From NCBI GenBank assembly GCA_030740295.1, contig JASLXP010000046.1, positions 1-6,913 on the forward strand: a stretch of 6,913 nucleotides of DNA, written 5' to 3'. Source of the DNA: Planctomycetota bacterium (GTDB lineage Bacteria; Planctomycetota; PUPC01; JACPCR01). The notes beneath the pieces are model-generated. The model did not search any database. It was given only the letters and a program-made list of their open reading frames with translations, and was not told where the DNA came from. The first letter of the stretch is position 1. Each line of letters begins with the position of its first letter. Below, one piece after another: positions 1 through 5,370 of this stretch. The position numbers and the translations under genes were made by a program.

Positions 1-83
1 GGGGGGGCCCCGCCCCCCGGGCGCCCACACGGGGGGTGGGGGTTGTCCCGCGCCGGGCGGGGGCCCCCCGCGCCCGGGTGGGG
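1..83. other. G/C-rich low-complexity contig-end tract
   Basis: This stretch is almost only G and C, in runs of four to seven identical bases, and differs sharply in composition from everything after about position 84. No coding pattern is visible. It looks like low-quality sequence or an assembly artefact at a contig end rather than a biological element, and anything read across it on either strand should not be trusted. Confidence 0.6.
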
Positions 84-85
84 AA

Positions 86-126
86 GCTGAATCTTGAGCA
101 CAGAACACTGAACTCTCGATTCTGGC
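86..126. repeat. possible interspersed-repeat remnant (EHRTLN type)
   Basis: The plus strand holds short near-repeats of the form GAGCACAGAACACTGAACTC, which in one frame read LNLEHRTLNSRF. Peptides of the form EHRTLN/EHRTSN are, from memory, common false translations of dispersed non-coding repeats in environmental bacterial genomes. Only one degenerate unit is present here, so this is a suggestion of a repeat remnant, not a demonstration. It lies downstream of the broken STAND gene, in a stretch with no convincing gene. Confidence 0.22.
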
Positions 127-230
127 CTGAGCCAGCGCGGACCAGCAGAGGACTTGCTTCGCGTCCCGGGCACGCGCCCAGTCCCGCGCGGACGCGAAGA
201 AGGACTCCGCGGAGGGCAGGTCGTCCGATT

Positions 231-774
231 CTAGATGTGCCCGAACCGGCCGGTCCGGCGTCCATCGTCCTGGACTTTCTCCAGTCCGTCGAGGACCAGC
301 AGGACCCGTTCCCTCGCGCGGGCAAGCGACCTGAGCCACTGAGTCATATGCCCTATGGAGACTTTCTCCGGCTCATCAGGCTGGACTCCTGCGGGCCGGT
401 GTTCAGGTGCCGCGTTCGCCAGCCAGTGGGCAAGGCCCTTAAAGAAGCTGTCCTCGTTGGGAACGTCGTAAAAAGAAAAGATGAACGGCTCGACGGTGGC
501 GGGGAGGGTCTCATCTTTGTGCGGGGCGGTCCGCAGGTTGAAAACCTGCGCCACTTATCCCACCCATGTCCGGGTATCCGCCGGGGAGGACCTGGAGAAA
601 GCGGTCCGCGATCGCGGTCTTGCCCGCGCCGCCGATGCCGACCAGCGCGCAGAGTCCGAATCCGTCTTCTCTCCACCACTGGCAGAGGTCATCGAATTCT
701 GGGCGATCCTGCCAGTCGCGTGCGGTCAGGAGCCGGTGGGCTATTTCATCGCTCTGGGGAGGTGGTTCAGACAT
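231..774 (-). pseudogene. STAND/NB-ARC-like P-loop NTPase, frameshifted fragment
   Basis: Two minus-strand reading frames together resemble the nucleotide-binding part of a STAND-type ATPase (signal-transduction or defence-like switch proteins). The first frame begins at an ATG at 774 and carries a Walker A motif, GIGGAGKT, at residues 46-53 (about 616-639), followed by RFLQVLPGG. It stops at 511. The second frame, open from about 554 to 231, continues with a strand-rich segment (FIFSFYDVPNEDSFF) and a Walker B-like LLVLDGLEKVQDDG (about 265-304), then meets a stop just after FGHI. In intact proteins of this kind, as I recall them, these blocks are continuous in this order, so the gene appears broken. 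The frame change falls at the palindrome at 532-550. The usual sensor and C-terminal repeat regions are missing. The start is uncertain: no strong ribosome site precedes 774, and the true N-terminus may be lost. Walker A identification is firm, the family name is likely, and the function is unknown. Confidence 0.68.
532..550. repeat. perfect REP-like palindrome inside the STAND pseudogene
   Basis: CGCAGGTT-GAA-AACCTGCG is a perfect 8-base inverted repeat with a 3-base loop. It sits exactly where the STAND gene changes frame. Translated, it gives the peptides AGFQPA, AQVFNL and RRLKTCAT in different frames. Similar peptides are, from memory, typical false translations of short interspersed palindromes in several environmental bacterial phyla. 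A dispersed palindromic element, possibly about 40-50 bases with its flanks, inserted in the gene is the simplest reading. Only one copy occurs in this window, so its repetitive nature cannot be shown here. Confidence 0.5.
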
Positions 775-866
775 CTGGTCTCGCCATCGGGGATCGAGTG
801 CGCGCGTGCCGGTACCATTTAGCGCAGACAGTAGAGAATGCCGCCGTTGAAAAGTCCAATGGAAAT

Positions 867-1070
867 TCAGGTGGCAAGGCCCGTGCGCGCCCTGAGCTTC
901 CCCCGTCTTGCCGCGGGCATGTGTGTTTGGTTCGAGTAGACGAGCACCCTGTCGACGGGGGTGTCGAGGACCCGGCCGTCTGGCAGGTCGGCCTTTTCGG
1001 CAAGAAGTGTGGCCGCGCACGATGCAAGAAGAAGCAGACACGTGCAGGCATAAGAGTGAGAAGTTTGCAT
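867..1070 (-). CDS. small signal-peptide-bearing ORF, probably a truncated secreted protein
   Basis: I do not recognise this 67-residue product. It starts at an ATG at 1070, with a GGAAGAA ribosome-site-like stretch about six bases upstream. The N-terminus has a hydrophobic core (CLLLLASCAATLLA, residues 11-24) that looks like a signal peptide, with a lipobox-like LASC at residues 15-18. The region before the core lacks Lys or Arg, which is unusual; two Lys lie just upstream of the chosen Met. After the signal come about 25 plausible residues (EKADLPDGRVLDTPVDRVLVY), then an Arg-rich tail that looks like random sequence up to the stop. This suggests the beginning of an exported protein whose body has been lost. 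It lies in the same decayed minus-strand region as the STAND fragment and is transcribed away from the glycyl radical enzyme gene. It may not be expressed at all. Confidence 0.35.
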   Translation of the reverse strand: MQTSHSYACTCLLLLASCAATLLAEKADLPDGRVLDTPVDRVLVYSNQTHMPAARRGKLRARTGLAT

Positions 1071-1163
1071 GGGTTTCTTCCAGGTTGACTGCGAAAGTAC
1101 ACGCGCACCGCACAGAGATTCGAAGTGGGTCCGAGCCACAGATGGGATATGAGTCTAACCGTG

Positions 1164-1200
1164 GGATGGATCTGCCATCCGTGGCGAGAGAAGCTCTCTC
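1164..1200 (+). repeat. two adjacent short hairpins
   Basis: GGATGG (1164-1169) pairs with CCATCC (1175-1180) across a 5-base loop. Five bases on, GAGAGA (1186-1191) pairs with TCTCTC (1195-1200) across a 3-base loop. Both stems are perfect and six bases long. They could be folded RNA in a leader transcript or remnants of a repeat. There is no T-tract to suggest a terminator. Confidence 0.35.
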
Positions 1201-1338
1201 ACTGGATTTTCCCTTAGTGGCTTCCAGGCGTCAAGATCACAATGCATGTAGTTCCCCGGGAAGCCAACCAACCTGCTGCTGGATGGTGGACAGCCTGACG
1301 AATGAGCCTTGCCGGACGGACGTTGGCAGAGAATGGAC

Positions 1339-1379
1339 TGTGAGCTCAGCTCACAAGCTGGCAGCGATGGCAGCTTGTG
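1339..1379 (+). promoter_or_regulatory. overlapping palindromes upstream of the GRE gene (operator or RNA switch candidate)
   Basis: TGTGAGC-TCA-GCTCACA (1339-1355) is a perfect 17-base palindrome of the size and symmetry of a dimeric repressor operator. Its right arm overlaps a second perfect inverted repeat, CACAAGCTG (1352-1360) with CAGCTTGTG (1371-1379), separated by 10 bases. The two share 1352-1355, so at RNA level they cannot both form fully. The second ends 41 bases before the GRE start codon. Either a DNA operator pair or a leader RNA with alternative folds would fit. The regulator is not in the window. Confidence 0.42.
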
Positions 1380-1420
1380 GCTACGGTACTCACCATTCCA
1401 TCACGATCGAGAAGCTTCAG

Positions 1421-3583
1421 ATGATCGAAACAATTGAACTGATGACCGAACGTGTTGCGCGGTTGCGGGAAGACGGTCTAAGCCGCGACTTGAAAGAAGA
1501 GATGCCGGAGCTCCGCGGCCAGTTGGCTGAAAAAGCCCTGGAAGCGACGTTGGGTAAGCCGCAGGCGATACGCATCGCAGAGGTCCTCGAAACCGTTTTC
1601 AACAACGTACCTGTTCAGATCAGACACGGCGAGCTTCTGGTGGGAAGTCGGGGTGCCTCTGGCTACCCGGAGGTCGACCACGCAATGGCCCGCGGCAGCG
1701 CCGAATACCCCTACATGATTTCCGACTTTCAGACGCTGCTCGAAATTGGCGTCCGCGGCGTCATCGAAAGAGCGGAAGCGCGTCTGGCGGCGATGGATGA
1801 AGCCGATCCTGACCAGATGGAATCAGTGCACTTTCTCCAGGCAGTCATCAAATCGTGCCAGGCAGTCATTGTATGGGCGGAACGTTATGCGGAGGAGGCC
1901 GATCGCCAGGCGGCCGATACCGATGACGAAGACAGCAGGGACGAGCTCGCAGAGATTGCTGCCCGCTGCCGGCGTGTGCCTGCTCAGCCGGCCGAATCGT
2001 TCGCGGACGCGCTTCAGTCGGTCTGGTTTCTTTACGTAGCGCTTTACCTGGAGACCCGCGCCGCGTCATGTCTCGGACGGCTCGATCAGTATCTGCTTCC
2101 CTATTACGAGCGCGACCTGGCGACGGGACGATTGACCCGCGACGAAGCGAAGGAACTGTTGTGCTGCCTTTGGGTGAAGCTCTATGAAAACGTGCAGGGC
2201 GTCCTAGGCAGCCATGCCCAGACCATCACGTTGGGCGGAATGCTTCCGGATCGCTCCAGCGGCGTTAACGACCTTTCCTTTCTGTGTATCGAAGTCGCCG
2301 AGGCGATGGGCAATGTGGGTGCGCAGATCGCAGTGCGCTGGTTTGAGGGACAGCCGCCAGAATTGCTCGACCGCGCCTTCTCGCTGATGGAGCAGAAGGC
2401 CGTCATGCCTCAGATGTTCAACGATGAAACCTACATCGCTGCCCTCGATGGACTGGGCGTGCCTTTCGAGGACGCTTCGCAGTTCGCCCTGTTCGGATGC
2501 CACGAGCCTGTCATTTCCGGAATGGGGTACCAGCGGCCTGCGAGCTACCCGGGCTACGTCTCGTTCTATGACTGGCTGGAGAAGGCGCTGGGTCTGCAAT
2601 CATTCGGCACGCCGCCGCAGCTTCGAGTGGTGGCCGATCCGCCGGTGAATGTGAGAGACTTCTGGGAGCGATGGAAAGAAGCCATGAGGCAGGGCGTCCG
2701 CGATGCCGTCATCCGTGCAAATTTCGGTGACAAGATAAAACAGGAGCTGCTGCCCAGGCCGTTGATGTCCGCTTTCCTCAAGGACTGCATCGAGAGCGGC
2801 GCCGACCTCACACAGGGCGGCGCACGATACAACATGACCGGCTTCCAGGGATGCGCCCTTGCCACGTCCGCTGATTCGTTCGTCGCAGTGAAGGAGCTTG
2901 TATTTGATCAGCAGCGAATTCCCATGTCCGAGCTCATCGATGCGGTCGTTGCGGATTTCCGCGGATACGAACACATACGCCTGGCAGTCACGAACCAGCC
3001 ATCGAAGTACGGCACGGACTGCGAAGATGCGGACATCTGGGCTCAGAGGATGGTCGATGCTTTCTGCGATGAGATCGAGACCCACCGCAACTTTCGCGGC
3101 GGGCCCTTCTCACCCGGCATGTGGTCTTTCGTCCAGAACGTTCACATGGGCAAACGAACGGCTGCCTCACCGGACGGCCGGCGTGCAGGTGAGCCCATCT
3201 CGCATTCGATGGACCCCGTTTCAGGCCAGGCGGTTCGAGGGCCTACGGCAGTGCTAAACTCAGCCGCCAAATTGAGCCAGACAAGATTCTCGAACGGCGG
3301 GTCTCTACTCCTGGAATTCTCGCGTTCAGTCATCGCCGATGAGTGCGGCCGTTTGGCAGCGCGGTCTCTCTGCGAAGCCTATTTCCGGATGGGCGGTATC
3401 GAAATCCAACTGAGCTGCTCATCGGCCGAACAGTTGATGGAAGCCAGGGAGCATCCGGAGCGATATCGCGATCTGGTAGTCCGCGTGGCTGGATACTCTG
3501 ACTTCTTCGTCCGCCTGGATCCCGCCCTTCAGAACTACATCATCGAGCGGGAAAAACACACTTTGTCAGGACAGACGACCTGA
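1421..3583 (+). CDS. glycyl radical enzyme (PFL/diol dehydratase superfamily), substrate unknown
   Basis: This 720-residue protein is a member of the pyruvate formate-lyase-like glycyl radical superfamily, which are cytoplasmic, oxygen-sensitive enzymes that dehydrate, cleave or decarboxylate substrates by radical chemistry. The radical-bearing loop RVAGYS is at 688-693 with Gly691, 29 residues from the C-terminus. The thiyl-radical Cys is C360 in GCHE (359-362), with E362 in the general-base position of eliminase-type members. The 331-residue Cys-Gly spacing matches glycerol dehydratase and choline lyase (about 330). Other family blocks are GRLDQYLLPYYERD (from 219), ITLGG (269-273), GARYNMTGFQG and ATSADS before the C-terminal half, and SPDGRRAGEP. 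Residues that bind substrate in glycerol dehydratase appear replaced (see findings), so I give no substrate. It is slightly short for the family (usually 760-850) but looks complete. The start at 1421 is supported by GAGAAG six bases upstream; ATG 1442 is an alternative. The open frame extends back to 908 but that part shows no family match. A radical-SAM activase is required and is not present in this window. Confidence 0.93.
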   Translation: MIETIELMTERVARLREDGLSRDLKEEMPELRGQLAEKALEATLGKPQAIRIAEVLETVFNNVPVQIRHGELLVGSRGASGYPEVDHAMARGSAEYPYMISDFQTLLEIGVRGVIERAEARLAAMDEADPDQMESVHFLQAVIKSCQAVIVWAERYAEEADRQAADTDDEDSRDELAEIAARCRRVPAQPAESFADALQSVWFLYVALYLETRAASCLGRLDQYLLPYYERDLATGRLTRDEAKELLCCLWVKLYENVQGVLGSHAQTITLGGMLPDRSSGVNDLSFLCIEVAEAMGNVGAQIAVRWFEGQPPELLDRAFSLMEQKAVMPQMFNDETYIAALDGLGVPFEDASQFALFGCHEPVISGMGYQRPASYPGYVSFYDWLEKALGLQSFGTPPQLRVVADPPVNVRDFWERWKEAMRQGVRDAVIRANFGDKIKQELLPRPLMSAFLKDCIESGADLTQGGARYNMTGFQGCALATSADSFVAVKELVFDQQRIPMSELIDAVVADFRGYEHIRLAVTNQPSKYGTDCEDADIWAQRMVDAFCDEIETHRNFRGGPFSPGMWSFVQNVHMGKRTAASPDGRRAGEPISHSMDPVSGQAVRGPTAVLNSAAKLSQTRFSNGGSLLLEFSRSVIADECGRLAARSLCEAYFRMGGIEIQLSCSSAEQLMEAREHPERYRDLVVRVAGYSDFFVRLDPALQNYIIEREKHTLSGQTT

Positions 3584-3606
3584 CCACAGGCGCCGGCTGA
3601 CTGGTC
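3582..3606 (+). repeat. imperfect hairpin at the GRE stop codon
   Basis: GACCA (3582-3586) plus CAG (3587-3589) can pair with CTG (3597-3599) and TGGTC (3602-3606), with a 2-base bulge and a GC-rich 7-base loop. It begins within the TGA stop codon. No T-run follows, so it is not a standard intrinsic terminator. It may stabilise or partly end the GRE message before the next gene. Confidence 0.3.
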
Positions 3607-3640
3607 GTTGAATCGCTCTAAACCAAACACCCATCCCTGC

Positions 3641-3679
3641 CTCCACCGTTAGTTACAGAACTCATCTCGTGCGGTGGAG
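3641..3679 (+). repeat. 8-base inverted repeat in the GRE-TIM barrel gap
   Basis: CTCCACCG (3641-3648) is matched exactly by CGGTGGAG (3672-3679), with 23 bases between. It lies 50 bases before the next start codon and is followed by an AT-rich GAATTAATTG. It could be an operator, an RNA stem controlling the TIM-barrel gene, or chance. The rest of the 146-base gap has no gene. Confidence 0.32.
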
Positions 3680-3729
3680 TGAATTAATTGCTTAGCCCGC
3701 GGGAAACCTGACAAGGAGACTGTGAACCA

Positions 3730-4572
3730 ATGCTGTGGGGATATGCCGGGCCCTGGTATGGGAAGATTCTCGAACAGGATGAGGATCCTCTTTTTTCCAG
3801 GTTGAACTTCTTGCGGAAGCACGAGCTGAAGGTCGGTTTCGTGGGACTTCAGTCGATCGTCGAGATGGAACAGTCGGACCATGAACGGCTTGGCTCGTTT
3901 CTTCGCGACTACGACCTCCGTCTATGCCCGATTGCGGGATTTGACTATCTCGGGGCCGAAGCGAAGAGGGCCAACGAACTCGCGGACCAGGTCGCCAGAG
4001 ATGTTGAAAGGGTCATGCCGATGCTTCGTGGCACGATGGTCATGACGGTCGGCAGGGCCGGGCATCGCTTCGACCGTGAGCTTGGGGTCAGCGAAAAGCT
4101 CGAACGCCTTTCCCATGGGATCGCTCCATTGGCCGCGGCATGCCGGGATTTGGGTTACCCGCTTGCCATCGAGAATCACGGAGACTTTTATTGCTCCGAC
4201 CTGGTGCAGCTCTGCCGGGAGACGCCTCACCTTTACATCATGCTCGACACGGGCAACACGTACCTCATCGGCGAGCAGCCGCTGCTTGCGTTCGAGGCCG
4301 CTGCGCCATACACCATTGCCACACACTTCAAGGACCATCGTGTGTGCCCACGGCTGGATACACGTCCGCTGCGTTTTGAAATCTCCGGCTCTCCGCTCGG
4401 GGATGGCGACGTGCCGCTGCGGGAGTGTTATGAGCTGTTGCTGAACCACGCTCCGGAGCCTGAGAAACTGGTCATGGGCATCGAAATGATCTGTCCCCCG
4501 GAAATGGAACCGGCAGTCTGCCTTGATCGGTCTTTGGATTTCATTCGCAGCCTGGCATCCTGTCCCCTTTGA
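3730..4572 (+). CDS. sugar phosphate isomerase/epimerase, xylose-isomerase-like TIM barrel
   Basis: This 280-residue protein has the fold pattern of the AP-endonuclease-2/xylose-isomerase-like superfamily, which isomerises or epimerises sugars, ketoses, inososes or related compounds with a divalent metal. Four likely metal ligands come in the order and spacing of the family: E148 in AIENHGDF, D173 in LDTGNT, H199 in ATHFKDH and E252 in GIEM. A TIM-barrel rhythm of strands is visible (KVGFVGL, LRLCPIAGF, TMVMTVGR, YPLAIENH, LYIMLDTGN, TIATHFKD, LVMGIE). D202 and H203 after the H199 strand match the usual KDxx loop. The substrate cannot be told. The start at 3730 is preceded by AAGGAG at 3713-3718, with a slightly long 11-base spacer. 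It ends nine bases before the SDR gene, so the two are almost surely co-transcribed and probably act on the same or successive compounds. A purely hydrolytic or dehydratase role (as in IolE-type relatives) is also possible. No signal peptide is seen, so it is cytoplasmic. Confidence 0.88.
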   Translation: MLWGYAGPWYGKILEQDEDPLFSRLNFLRKHELKVGFVGLQSIVEMEQSDHERLGSFLRDYDLRLCPIAGFDYLGAEAKRANELADQVARDVERVMPMLRGTMVMTVGRAGHRFDRELGVSEKLERLSHGIAPLAAACRDLGYPLAIENHGDFYCSDLVQLCRETPHLYIMLDTGNTYLIGEQPLLAFEAAAPYTIATHFKDHRVCPRLDTRPLRFEISGSPLGDGDVPLRECYELLLNHAPEPEKLVMGIEMICPPEMEPAVCLDRSLDFIRSLASCPL

Positions 4573-4581
4573 GATTGTTCC

Positions 4582-5358
4582 ATGAAACTAGAAGACAAAA
4601 CTGCACTCATCACCGGCTCTAACCGCGGTATCGGCCGAGGGATCGCACTCGAAATGGCCCGCGCCGGCGCCGATGTCGTCATCAATTATAACTCGCACAG
4701 GGAGGAGGCCGACAGCGTCGCCCAGGAGGTAGCCGAGATCGGACGCCGCGCCATTGTCTGTCAGGCCGATGCATCCAACCGTGCGGATGTAGATCGCATG
4801 GTCGCAGCCGCGATGGAGGAGTTTGGGAAGATCGATATCTGCGTGTGCAATGCGGCCAGCACCATCCGGAAGCCGTTCCTCGAGCTGACCACGGAAGACT
4901 TTGAATGGGTCATCGGCGTGAGCTGCACGAGCGTTTTTAATGCAAGCCATGCCTGCGCCAAAGAGATGGTCAAACGCGGCGAGGGCGGGGCTATTCTGGT
5001 CATCAGCTCGGTCATGGGGGAGATCCCTTTCTCCAATTCCGTACCCTACAACACCTGCAAGGCCGCCATTAATCACATGGCCAACACCATTGCCGATGAG
5101 CTCATCAGCGAACGGATCCGGGTAAACGTCATCGCGCCGGGTTGGATTGATACGCCGGGAGAACGGCGGTTCACACCGGAGGATGAGATCTACCAGATTG
5201 CGAGCGATCTGCCGTGGGGCAGGTTGGGAAAGATCGAGGAGATTGGAAAAGCCGCTGTCTTCATCTGCTCGGATGATGCAGAATATATCACCGCTGCCAA
5301 TCTGCGTGTGGATGGCGGGTTCATCCTGCCATGCAACAAGCTGAACAAGTCGTATTAG
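4582..5358 (+). CDS. SDR-family NAD(P)-dependent oxidoreductase
   Basis: A 258-residue classical short-chain dehydrogenase/reductase, which interconverts alcohols and ketones with NAD(P)H. The cofactor motif TGSNRGIG is at residues 11-18. Arg15 and the NYNSHR loop after strand 2 (residues 35-40) favour NADP(H), by inference from FabG-like relatives. The catalytic Ser143 and YNTCK (Tyr156, Lys160) are in place. CNAAS (89-93) stands for the usual NNAG. The Asn of the catalytic tetrad, normally in a VNLTSVF-like block, aligns with Ser114 in GVSCTSVF. The C-terminal block RVDGGFILP is normal, and the tail CNKLNKSY is slightly unusual. The start at 4582 follows the TIM-barrel stop by nine bases with only a weak ribosome site, which suggests translational coupling. 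FabG-type ketoacyl reduction is possible by sequence, but the neighbours make a sugar or polyol dehydrogenase more likely. Confidence 0.92.
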   Translation: MKLEDKTALITGSNRGIGRGIALEMARAGADVVINYNSHREEADSVAQEVAEIGRRAIVCQADASNRADVDRMVAAAMEEFGKIDICVCNAASTIRKPFLELTTEDFEWVIGVSCTSVFNASHACAKEMVKRGEGGAILVISSVMGEIPFSNSVPYNTCKAAINHMANTIADELISERIRVNVIAPGWIDTPGERRFTPEDEIYQIASDLPWGRLGKIEEIGKAAVFICSDDAEYITAANLRVDGGFILPCNKLNKSY

Positions 5359-5370
5359 AGGGACACTGAT

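Larger units (their letters stand above)
1071..1420 (+). promoter_or_regulatory. divergent intergenic region and leader of the glycyl radical enzyme gene
   Basis: About 350 bases lie between the minus-strand small ORF and the plus-strand GRE start. The plus frame is open through here, but its translation has no family pattern, so I treat it as non-coding. It contains four perfect inverted repeats (1164-1180, 1186-1200, 1339-1355, 1352-1379). A promoter for the downstream genes probably lies here, but no good -35/-10 pair could be picked out. TTGACT at 1085-1090 has no partner at proper spacing. A GAGAAG stretch at 1409-1414, six bases before the ATG at 1421, is the likely GRE ribosome site. 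Confidence 0.5.

Noticed and set aside
105..228. Minus-strand reading in a third frame after the STAND stop (contains ESFFASARDWARARD)
   Set aside because: It has a coding-like codon pattern and could be a further frameshifted part of the same gene, but I found no recognisable motif and it runs into the artefact-like end, so I did not annotate it.
36..1088. Long plus-strand open frame of 350 residues
   Set aside because: It starts in the low-complexity tract, is Arg/Pro/Gly-rich, and lies opposite the recognisable STAND motifs on the minus strand, so it is a shadow in GC-rich DNA.
1085..1113. TTGACT as a possible -35 promoter box
   Set aside because: No acceptable -10 hexamer lies 16-18 bases downstream.
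908..1420. Plus-strand open frame giving the GRE a 171-residue N-terminal extension
   Set aside because: The extension is Arg/Cys-rich with no family resemblance, crosses the palindromes, and GREs normally begin near the MTERVARLRE-type block. A start at 1421 has a ribosome site.
3696..3703. CCCGCGGG palindrome before the TIM-barrel gene
   Set aside because: Too short and GC-only to mean more than chance in DNA of this composition.
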